Below are positions 36,192 to 48,600 of a stretch of 64,000 nucleotides of DNA, in pieces; position 1 is the stretch's first letter; the number at the start of each line of letters is the position of its first letter. Position numbers and translations under genes: made by a program. This DNA is from Motacilla alba alba (Eukaryota; Chordata; Aves; Passeriformes; Motacillidae), in the NCBI RefSeq assembly GCF_015832195.1, contig NC_052016.1, positions 33,625,129 to 33,689,128 of the forward strand. Direction: 5' to 3'. The notes beneath the pieces were generated by a model that was given only the letters and a program-made list of their open reading frames with translations, made no database searches and was not told the DNA's origin.

Positions 36192-36662
36192 GAGAAATTT
36201 CTAACATCTCCTTACCCATTACCATTACTGCCCTTCCCTCACACATAAGCAGTTTTTCCTTAGGCCAGAAAAAATTAACTTTTCTCATCAAGTTTGTAGT
36301 TCTTGAAGAATTATTGTGCTTTTAATGAGACCACAAATAACTTTAGAAAGAGTTGCAAAACCAGATATTTTTCCAAGGACTTGGTTCAAGTCCTTGGACC
36401 AGCCCAAATAAGGACACATCTTATAATGTCCCAGCAAAAATTGCATAGAAGAACACGAGGACCTGTTCTTTGGGTCAGTCCATAACTCCAGTCCTCACAG
36501 AAGGAAACTCTCAACCACCCAGTGAGATGCTCTGAAGGAGCACTTCATTTGCTCCTGTGCTACTGAAGGACTCTTCCAAGCAGGTGCTGGAAGTCATCTG
36601 CTCTAACAGCAGCCACAAAGGAGATCTGTTGCCATTTCCTATAACCTGGGAGGTGCTGGCCC

Positions 36663-39600
36663 CTATGAGACCTTGTGCTGCACACTGAAGTCCACTGTGA
36701 TGTTGATGTACAGTGGGTTGTGTTCCACAGAGAGCAGTTTATAGGAACAGGAATTCAGGCCGTCTGTCTTCCATGTTCTGGAGACCTGACGGAGAAGCTT
36801 CATCCTGAGGACAAAGAGAGAAAAACCTTTACTGACATACACAGGAGTTTTGATATCTTTCCCAATGGTAGTAAATTTGGAAGCACAGCTGCTATTTTTT
36901 ATCTACTGGAAATACAAAGTCCTGTTTTTCCTGTTTTCAGCACAATCACGTAAGGGGAGAAAAATCATTCGTCTCAATCTCTGAAGTCATGCTTCAATCA
37001 TACCTATGTAAGTGCAACTTTGGAAGTTTCTATGGAACACCACCCAGTCAGTTCTAGGAAGATCTCATGTAGAGAAAACAGCTGCCAGCTGTGAACAGTG
37101 CTGTCGTAGGGGTGTCCCCCAGAGCCTCTGGGTACTACAAGAAGCCTGTTTGGCCTGGAGCAAAGAACTTGTCCCCCAGGTGCCTGGCTCAGCCATAGAC
37201 CATGACAATGCAAGGTAGAAACCTGTTCTTGACACACCTCTCTCGATTCTCCTCGTTACCATGGTCACGGTTGTGGAAGATCATTGTGTACCTGGCCACA
37301 TCAGCAGGCGGCCTCACCACTTTCATCTTCTGCATCTCAACCCTGCAAGAAGCAATAAGAAGTGTTGTGAGGAAGACAACACCTGTAAACCAGCTGTTAA
37401 TGAAAAAAACCCAACAGCTGGAGACTTCATCTCTTGTAGATGCTGTGGAAGCAAATACAGAGGGTTGTAAAAGCTAATCTGGACAACCCATTTTGCCAGA
37501 GAAATGAGGCTCAGAGTTGCATTCCTGGAGAACAGGCCTGGGGGGGTGACAGATACACCTTTCTTTTGCACAGAAGCAGGTAGCTACTACTACAGTGGAG
37601 ATGTGGAGCTTTAAGCATTATACCACAGAGTACATTTATATCAGTATTGACTGGACTACTCTGTACTGCCCTGTAGCAAGTCTCCACGTGTTCTGCAACA
37701 AGTTCATCTCGACCCCTGCAATACAACCCCGATTTGATAGTTCTCAAAAAAAAAATTAAAAGCTTGTTTTCTTTTTTTAATAGCTGTCACACAGCTGCAA
37801 AACTTGTATTTGTGCACATGAAGAAAATTTCTCTGAGAACAATGCCAGAAGCACTGAGCCCTATGCATGGATTTAAATATCTGACATCAGGTACTTAGTT
37901 GGAGCTTCTGACCTTAAACATATCTGTGGAGCACAGCTTTGCCCTGACAGCAGAAAGAAAGAAACTTTATGACAAGGGAATCAAGGAATAGCCCACTTCT
38001 TTGCTAGTCACTCCTCAGCTGAGAGAAAAATAGGAAACCAAGACTTGAAAAAACTGAGCCCCTTAGAGATTTCCATGACATTGTAACAGTGAATTACCAA
38101 AAAACTACAACAAATGATCTGAAGAATCTGTCTGTGATACATAGCTTAGGAGGGGGCCCAAAAGAGACCATCACCTTTGTTCCAGAGGCAGATCAGCAGG
38201 ATGTGAGAGTCCCCGGCCCCGAATTCTGAGAGCACCAAAGGGATGCTGCCATCTGCTGACTTCCCTCGGGAAGGCTCCAAGGATCTCTGCACAACAACGC
38301 ACCAGACAGCAAGCTTGCCATTACCTACCCCTGCAAACTCAGTCACCAGCCCAGCCCAAGGCACAAGCCAAGTAGAGTTACTGAGCACACGCTGGGTCAA
38401 GACTTGGTTTCCCCACCAAGACCACAAGAGCTGCAAAGTTACAAAGCGCCACACAATAACATCACTTGTTTCCAACCCCTCCCACCCATCACAGAGACCC
38501 TCAGTAAATCCTGCTGCCCACAGGAATATTGGAAAGAACTATCACCCATGGGAAGTCAGGGAATAAAATAGCACTAAACCACCCCCTAAACTATAAAAGT
38601 CAGCTCCCAGGAGGTCACAGAGAAGTTGGTGTGTCTAGGCAGGAGTAAGAAGGAAAAAATAGTTGTGGTTAAGGGACAGAAATCCATACCTGCAGCAGAC
38701 CTTTCAGATTTCTTCAGATAGAGCTGACCAATCTGCTGAACTGACACCAGGAAACACTTTTCATTTGGAAGTTCCTAACTTCTAACACACTTAATCCCCT
38801 CTATATTTACATAACATCACCAGGGATATAAATATTATGTCCCCAAAATTTTTGTTTGCATATTTAAGCAACTGAAAAGGATAACATCTTAAAAATTATG
38901 GAGTATAAACCAAGTTACAAACTGATAGGCTCTGCCAGCAGAGCTTGTGGAGTTGTGGGTTCTTATCTGCTGTTTGCTTGTGGTTTTTTCTCCATTTGCT
39001 AATGGCAATGGAGGATTAGAGGTTTATTCCTAGGCAAAGGGCAAAAGATCAACATAAAAGTTTGGTTGACTTCTTTGTCCCACTAAACCTCTCCAGCCAA
39101 CAGGTTTCTCCTACTTTGACAGGCACATCTGCAAAATGAGTTTTCCCAAGAGCAAAGGGAATATGCATATATATGTAGCCTTTCTAAAATTCAAGTTAAT
39201 CACTATCTTCACTATAATCAACACTACATAAATACAAACTAAGCCCTACTTGGAGTAAATCCAGTAGTGAATGAATGCAAAACGCCCAGTCCCACCAGAA
39301 CACTCCCACATTCTAGCAAAGCACTGGAACTGTATACATTTGTCCATCTCTGGCAAACCACACTCCAGACTTCAATTATAACCAATTTCCAAGCAAGAAT
39401 ACAAATGCTGTGTGTCTGAGACAAAACCAAACCAGACCAACCAAATAACTTAACCCACACCCAGCTAAAAGTGCCGTGAGGAAGAGGATTAGGCATTGGA
39501 CATACCTAATCCTTGCAAAGAGGAAACTGCTCACAGAACTGCATCTTGGACTTCACATCTCCACTGCAATACTGTTTAATGCTGTTCTGAATGAAGGCCC

Positions 39601-42600
39601 CTAGGTGTTTTGCTCTTGGAGGTTTAGTGTGAAGTTGAGCCAATTTTTAAAATTTCTTAAAACTAGTTTCTCATTGCTTACCTGATTCGAAGGTCATCAT
39701 CTTCTCCACCCCAACCCCAGTAGTTGTTAGAGAATCCGTTCACTTTGGAAAACTGATCTCTTGTAAGAGCAGTTACACCTCCAAAATACCCTCGGTACCG
39801 TAACCTAGATGTACAAGAAGAGAGAATGAAAAATTATAAGTCAAATTCTGTCAACAATGAAAGCATCACACTGATAACTCCAGATCTAGACTTGTCTTTC
39901 ACAGAGTTAAGGGTGCACAGATCCTCAAAAGCTGGTCCTGTTATCTTCCTCTTTTCACAAAAAGATGGAGATTTGCTTTAGGCCAGAAAAAAATACCTCT
40001 CCAACTGAGAGAACAGAGTCTTATTCAGAAGCTTCCCTCTCTTTACACAGTTGCCCTGCCAACCAAGCAGGTACTTAATTTCAGGGACTCTCAGGCATAG
40101 AACCACAACACAGCTATGCACTAATATAGTGGAAGCTCTGCAATAACAACAGTGAGCCACTGATTATCTTAGAGCTGAATCTGAAAAACTTGGAAAGAAA
40201 TCAGCTCACAGGCAAGGGCACATGTGCTACTGTGCCATAACAATTCCAAGGTAAGGTACAGTGCAAGTTACTTAGTAACCCAATGCAATGGAGCTCAGCT
40301 CTAAAGGAGATTAATTTCTAACTTTTACCTTCCTCATCATGAAAAATGCATCTACTTTTAAAAGATGTTTGCATATCATGTTTGTCTTCCTAGGCTATTC
40401 TGGTAATTGCTTTCTATGATGCCCTCTGTCTTGGCCCTTAAAGTAACATTACAACACAGCCTCTATTATCTTGCCCCAGCCCATTCAGAGGTGACGGGCA
40501 CATGGCTGCAGATTGCATTTGTACACGTATGTGAATCTAAACAGATGAACAAATTGCCAGGGCTAGAAAGTACACATTATGGTATTGGACATGCCAGACA
40601 GTGCTATTATTATTTCTGGCTTACCATGAATATAATTTAAAAAAACACTAAAGAAGAAAATAAATCAATGCAAGACCCTCAAAACAACCTCCCTCAAGAC
40701 TATTTTTCCTGGCTGATTTTTGCTCACAGCATCACGGAGGAATTGTGAATGCCAAAGGGACCCTTGGAGATCACATCATCCAACCCCTCTGCTCAGAGCA
40801 ACTTGCTGAGGAACATGTTCAGTCAGATTCTGAGCATCTCCAAGGATGGAGACTCCACAATTTGTCTGGGAAGCCTGTTCCAGTATTTGACAATGCTCAC
40901 AGTAAAAGAAAAAAAACAAAAAACTTTTTCATATGTTTAAGTGGAATTTCCTGTATTTCAGTTTGTGCCCATTACCACTTGCCTTTCACTGAGAAGGGTC
41001 TGGCTCCAGAATCTCTACTCCCTTCCATCAGGTATGTAAACACATTTCCAAGATCCCTGTCTGCCAAGATTCACATTTCCAAGATTCCCTCTGCTGAACA
41101 ACCCCAGCACTCTGAGCCTCCCTCACATGTCAGATGCTGCATTCCCTTTATCATGTTCTCAGGCTCTCCTCTGGACCTGCTCCAATGTGTTCCAGAACTG
41201 GGCACAATACTCCAGGTATTATCTCCATGATGCTGAGTAGAAGAAAACAATTGCCTCCCCAAAACCTGCAGATAACTCCCCCCCAAGATGCCACTGGCCT
41301 TTGTCACAAGGGCTCATCGCTGGCCCAAGGTCCTTTCTGGTAAAGCTGCTTTACAGACAGTTGGCCTCCAGGAGCTACTGGTGCCCAGAGTTACTTCTCT
41401 CCAGGTGCAGGACACTGCATTTCCCTTTGCTGAACTTTTCTGTTCAGATTCCTGCTGGCCACATCCTCCAGCCTGACAATGGCCCTGCTACATAAACCTG
41501 CCCTGGGAGATTTCTGTCCTCTGAAAACCTGCCACATCTCCAGGTTATGATGAAGACTCTTAACTAGTACCAGCCCCAGTATCAAGCTCTGCTGCAAACC
41601 ACTAGTGACTGGCCTCCAGCTGGACTTTGCTCTACTGATAAGAACCCTTTGAGCCCAGCAGTTCTGGCAGTTTTAGCCCATCTCACTGTCCACTTACCAG
41701 TCCATACTTCATCACTTGGTCATTGGGGCTACTACGGGAGACAGTGCTGAAAGCCTTCCTAAGATAAACACTGTCCACTACTACACCCTCATCCAAGTTA
41801 GTGAAATCAGAGAAGGCTATCAGGTTGGTCAGGCCTGACTTGTGAACAGATTTGTTCTCTCTCCTTTATCGCCACCCCCCCGTGGAGGGGACAAGCCACA
41901 TGGAGGAGGAAGTTCCATCAAGTTGTAATTACACATTACTACCTTGAGACTTCTGCTATGGATACTCCAGAGGAATGCAGTAAACGAAAGGAATGGACAG
42001 CAAGGAGGACCCATAAACAGGAACAGCAGGCAGAAGCCTCCCCAGCCCTGCTTTCAGGACAGTCACCAACAAGACCACATCCCTTTCCAGCAGTCTGACC
42101 ATTTGGGAACTGCTTCCCAGGCACACACCATATATACACCCCAGTGCTCGCTTATGCACCCCATAATTCCCCTACACCACTGCAGAGGCAGACACCAAAG
42201 GAGCCAGAGCTGGGGTGCACTGGGAGAAGTGGGGCCAGCAGGACGAGGGGAGGATTCTCCTCCCCTACTCAGCCAGAGTGTTCAGTTCTGATCTCCACAG
42301 TTCAAGAAAGACAAGGAACTGCTGGAGAGGGTCCAGCAGAGGCCACAAGGATGATGAGGGGTCTGGAGCATCCCTCTTATGAGAAGAGGCTGTGGGAGCT
42401 GGGCCTGTTTAATCTAGAGAAGACTGAGAGGGGATTTCATCAATGCAAATAAATATCTGCAAAGTGAGTGTCAAGGGGATGGTGCCAGACCTTTGAATGG
42501 TTTCCACTGACAGGATGAAAAGCAAGACCATAAACTAAAACACAGAAAGTTTCACCTCAACATGAGGAAGAACTTCTTTCCATGGAGGGTGGCAGAGCAC

Positions 42601-45600
42601 TAGAACAGGCTGCTTAGGGAGGTTGTGGACTCTATGGAGACATTCCAAACCCATCTGGATGAGTTCTTGTATCACCTACTCTAGCTGACCCTGCCTTGGC
42701 AGAGGGGTTGGACTGGATGATTCCCAGAGGTCCCTTCCAACCCCATCCATTCTGTGATCCTGTAACCAGGACAGTGCTGCCCACTCAACCCTCCTCAGGC
42801 AGCACAGAACTGGCAGGGCCCAGGCATAACTTGCTCCCAGCTGACATCACCTGCAAAAATGCATCTCTGTAACAACCCCTGTAACCACCCCTTCCCTGAG
42901 GACAAGAGAACATTAGTTCCTTTGGGATTCTTAAAACTAGACTGAAGAGTACATATAATAGGAATGGTCAGGACAAAAAGATGTTGTGTGGTCTCAAGGA
43001 AAAACCTTAATTAAAACAGAAGAGTTTTCCCCACCTTATCTTCAAAACTTTAATACATAAGTCTTCTGTCTAAAAGAATCCAAAACTGAGCTGTAGTTTA
43101 TGTAGCTAAAGGCGCTGGATCTCCAAAGGCACATGGCTGCTGAGATTACTGCACACTGCATCACAACAGAATATAGCACCCTGGAAGAAAAATAATTCCC
43201 CCCACCCCACACAAGGAAACTAATAAAACCCCAAAACCAAACAACAGACAAACAAACAAACAAAAAAAAACAACGCCAAAATAAACAAAAAAAAAAAAAA
43301 AAACCCACAACCTCACCTAAAAAACACCCCAAAACCAACATAAAAAATTGCCACAAAACACAAACCAACCCACATTTCTGCCCAGGACATTTTGTGTTAA
43401 TACAGAACATGGATGGGTTCAGTTTTCTCTACCTCATCTGGGCAACATGTCTCAGTATGCTCACTTCAGCTGCAGCAAAACACTGAGGTCACCCAACTAG
43501 GATTGGTATCAACCTGTGATATCAGCTCAGTTCAAGTATCATTCTTGAGCTCAGAATCTGAATTCCATCAGACATGCCTTGGAAGCAGAGCATTATTAAC
43601 CCCACTTCGTGGATGCATAAACACAGGCAGTGACACAGAAAAAGTATTATTTATCAATTCAAGTTGAATTATCAAATTCAAGCCACCAGCATTCCAGTAA
43701 AATACTGCAAGTGCTCCAAAAGCCTGTCACAAGCCTAGTACATATGCACTTGTTCCAGTTTTCACTAAATGACTGGAACATGAATATTATTCTGTGTCAG
43801 TATTGGCACATCCCACTTCTTTCTCATATATTTAACAAAGGAAATGCAGAAGCAAAGCGGAGCTTCACTTCAAAGTACTTTGAGATCAGCTTTTGAAAAG
43901 CCCACTTCTAATCAATATTTAGAGTGACGTGACATGAACTGAATCTTGAAAGAAACAAGTTCAATGAAAACACTTTTAGTCATTAAATTCACCACGCACA
44001 GAAGCCTTTTCTCTCTGAGGTGGACTGAACTTGACTTTTCACTTTGAACTATTTATATCACACGAGCACTTAGGGGACTCATTTAAAAATCAGAATGATC
44101 CTGTGTTATACACTGTTCAGTCAAATAATTAAAGGACAGCCCTATGCCTTGGCAAATTCCCACACTTGAGCTCTCAATATCAGACATTACCTCTTCAACA
44201 GCAGAACTAAGTGGCAAGTTCTGTTACAGCAAGATCACACCCACAAATCACAGGATCAGGAAACTTGCAAATGTGTATCTAGCTTTGCCAGAAGGTCTCT
44301 GCACAACCTCTGGCCCATTGCTTTCCTCTCGAAATGCCCCTTAATTCAACTCCAGAAACCAGAACAATGACAATGATCATTTGTGCAGGTGACCACAGGG
44401 CTGACTGCAGAGGTGTCTGTCCAGTTCCGTACTCCAGAGAGGTGAAGTGTTACCACCAGAAACCTTGTGTCATGAGTAAGGGTAGATACCAGCACACAGC
44501 TCCATCAGAAGAGGAACATTATCAGTAACATGGCATTTCCCTGTTGGCATTCTTTCCATATTCCTGGTTTCCTACCTGTATCCAGTATTGTTCCTGCCAA
44601 CTACAAGGTGCTTTGGTTGTGTGTCACACATGTAAATGTTAAAGTCGTTTTCTGGTACCAGATCCACATCATGGAAAATGAAACAGTCCCAGTTTGCTTC
44701 CTTTAGGGCCTCTAGGTATCCTACATTCAGCAGTTTGGCTCGATTAAATTTGGTGTTGCCAGCCTGTGGAAAAGAATAGGAAAAAACAACTCTGAAGAAG
44801 GCACCACAGCTTTTGAACCAGAGCTGCTCCCAGGCATTTGTTCTGACTGCATGGTTTGCAACCACACCTGTGTGGCTTTTCCAGCACCTTGGGAGCAGTA
44901 ACTGCACAGAGTGCCCCTTCACACTGGGCACAGCATCGGAGTGGCCAACGGTGCAAAGTGCTTCTCCAGCCTCCATTCATCACAGCCACTCCCAGCCAGA
45001 GCCAGGAAGGCCTGTGCTTAGCTGGGCACCACAAGTGTGACTGCTCCATGGCTTAACCACCCTTCTGCCCTGGTCCTGGAGTTACCATCAGGCTCCACAA
45101 CAGAACAGGTACCAGTACAGTGTAGAAATTGGTGTTCCATACAACTGCGTCAGTAAGGCTCATGGAAGTTCTTTTTTAAAAAAGCAAAACCAAACCAAAC
45201 CTCCATGTTAATCTCATGCTAATTAGTCTCTAGATGTCAGAGCCCTTGCCATGAACTATTAATGCCTCTCCCCTCAGCTTGGAGGACAGCAATGCTGAAA
45301 GTGTTCCCTGTATTTCCTCAGCACACACATAAGTGGCAGAGTGGGAATGAAAAGCATGTCTCTTTATTTTTACCTCCCACCTATAACCTGATTATGCTGT
45401 TGCAGGGGATGTGCTCCTAGCACAGAGCTTCACCTTTTTACTACAGCTTTTGCTGTAAGTTACTTAGCATTCACTTTTAAAAAATCTAATTTTTCACCTC
45501 TGAGGTGAAAGTATATCCACACACACCTGGCAGTTTTGTAAGCTTACCATGTCAACATTCAGTTTGGAGCAAGACATGTGCTTATCTTGCTATTTTCATT

Positions 45601-48600
45601 TTTTACCTGGCTGCACACTGTACCAGCCTGCAGAAGGCTTTCTGCTCTTGAGGACAAAGAGAGGATTTCCCTCAAGTTCCCACTTGGGAACTAGAGGGCT
45701 AACCCTGGCCCTCCCAGACACAGACAGGACAGTCATTTTCCTGAGCAAGGAACCTGCGTACTTGAAAGAATAATTTTTTTTTTAATGTTTTCAAGAAAAA
45801 CTGCTTGGAATTCTAGCAAATATTCTAGAAGCTGCCTGGACAGAAAGAGGCTCCATGGAAAATGAAAAATAAGCTGGCCTCCCCAGGCTGAGAGAAGGTG
45901 AACTGTAGGGAAAAGCTGTTATATACAAAGCATGTTTTATTGTTATAAAAAGTAACACTTTGCTCTAAAGTAGGATTTGTTCACTAAAACAACCATCTGT
46001 TCCAGAATGAAGAAGATTTATGGGATTTATGACTCCATACCCGCAGTCTGAAAAATACAATACAGTGCCCATTCTGAGAAATTACGAGATGGATAATCAA
46101 TTGCATCCATCCTCTGGAGAGAAATTTTCCAGTAAAAAATTTAGATACAATTCACCCAAAATCAAGATGTCAAATTTCTGAATGGGGAATTTTTTTTGTG
46201 TGGTTTTTTAATCTTAAAATGTCCCATATATAAAAATACCCTTGAGACAGCCTCCTCCTGAGGATGAAAAAAATATAAGTTATTCAGTGAACAGAACAAA
46301 TCACATGTCTGGTAAGGTACATTTGGAGAACATCACTTGTGTCAAGTATCAAACCCAGCTTAGTTCAGGACAGTCTCTTCCATCTGCTTAAGTTCTGTTT
46401 TCCTCATCAGTGCAAGCCACCACAACAGCCAAATGCCAGCTGACATGGCTTTCCAGGAAGGGCAGTTTGCCATGTTAGACCACATACTGAACAAACAGCA
46501 AAATTTACTCATCTTTTATCGAGGACAGAATTGTCTCCCTTTGTTTCTATGGAAGAATAACACCAACCACAAGACAAACTTATGTTGGGAAAGAAATTAT
46601 TCACCCTTTAGGGATTACAAATTCACATTGTTTTGAGTGTAGCACTCATGTATATACACATTCAGAGGAGCACGACTTTAGAGATGTTAAAAGCAGCCCA
46701 TAAAGAAGAAATCTGGAGTAAGCCCTTCAGTGACTCACAGAAAAAAATACAAAAGGCCCATTTAATCTACCTCCAAAGTAGAGTGTGTATTGTCTTTCCT
46801 CAAAAGAGACCTAGATAGAACAACTATTGACATCACAAATAGTGATGTCATTTTCTCTCTCAAATTTTTGAGAGAGAAAATGGATTTGCCCCAGCAGAGT
46901 TTTGTTAGACCCACTTTCCAGTCTTTGGACATGCCTACCTGTATGGAAAAGCTATGTGAAAGCTTCCAACCTTCCAAGCACAATCTCTGATAGAACAAGT
47001 TCAGACTTGACACTGCTGCGCTCATCAGACAAAACTTCCGTATTTTGGTGTTACTTTTTGCTAACATGACAACAGCAGTTCTCCACTTCACATATTTCAA
47101 TAAATTAAAAAGATATGCCCATTCTCCCAGTAATTTATTCCTAACCACTGCTTCCTGCTAGAATGAGCCAGTAAATGCATGATTATAGTACATATTAATG
47201 CAGAAAAAAAGCCCTCATTTTTCCACTCTAGAGGCCACATGATGACTCTAAACAATGAAAGAACAATTCATTCCAAGTAAAAATATCATGCCATGACTTT
47301 TATTGCTGTTCTGCTGAGACATTCAGCTGAGCAGAAGCATAAGAGTGGAAGCTTTCACCTAGAAAGCACTGTCTCATACTGATTAATTGACTCTGGGCTA
47401 TTTAATCAGGAGGGAAGAAGAAACTGTATTAATTTATCACCTTCTTCTTCTGCTGTCTCAAATGACTTTTTGGAACCAAAGCAGAACATGTAAGTAAACA
47501 ACAGTAAAAGAAAGCAAACATTACAGATTATTAAGAAAAAGACAACATATTACAAAAGAGAAAGATATAATGCTTTTAGCACATGCAATTAGAACATAAG
47601 CACCTTGATGAAAGACAATGTGGCACAGGTCTGCTTAAGTTTTAGCCCCTGAACCAGCCTTGCTAGAAAAAATGCAAATAAAGAAATTAGTAAATCTTTC
47701 AGGAACCAAGTGTTCTTCCATGATGACTACTTCCCACTGCACTTGCTGGGTAAATAAAACAGCTACAAGCAGCAGCTGTCGTGTTTAGTTTGAGAAAGCA
47801 AAAGTAAAACTACATGATACACACAACTTACTAAGCACAAGAGCCTGATGGGAGAGAAGGGCTAGAGACAAAATGGGGCCTTCTATCCAAACGACTCCAA
47901 ATGTGAAGACAGACAGGCCAGCCTAGTTACATGTGTGGATACTGCAAGAGAAGTCAGTTGCACTAGCAGTGCAAAAGATGCTTACCTTGCGTGCTAACTC
48001 AGAAACACCAAGTTACTTAGACTGAGAAACACCAGTTAAAGACACTGCCAATACTCCCCAGCCCTGAAATCCAGGAATGCCACCAGCAGTGGCTGCAGGC
48101 AGTGTTGCATCCCTCAGCAAGCATAATTTTTGGAAGCAGGCAAAGCCTCTCCTCAGGCTGCAGGGCACAGCCATCACCCTCACCCAAACAGCTCTGCACA
48201 GCTATGCCCCACCTGGTGAATGACATAGATGCCATAATCCAGCTGCTGCCTTTGCAGGAAGGGGTGGAGGTGCTGCAGGAGGTACAGCAGATGCTTCTCC
48301 CGGTTGCGGTGTGGGATGAGGATGGCCACATGCTGCAGGGCTGAGCACTCCACAGGGTGGTACCGGCCCTTGGCTACCTGAGGGTTCTCCTTTTGCACCT
48401 CTTCCAGTGTAACAGATGGTTTGAAGGAGAGTTTGCTGGCACCTCCTGGAAGAGAAGCGCAAGAACCTTTCCTGAGTCATTTCAGGTTGTGGCTGGTCCA
48501 GTTATGAGGCACTATGTAACCAGTGTAAGAAATCCAGGTCCAAGCCCCAACTGGCTTCCCTGCCCTTCCAAGAGAAAAGTAGCACTACAAGGATTCTATG

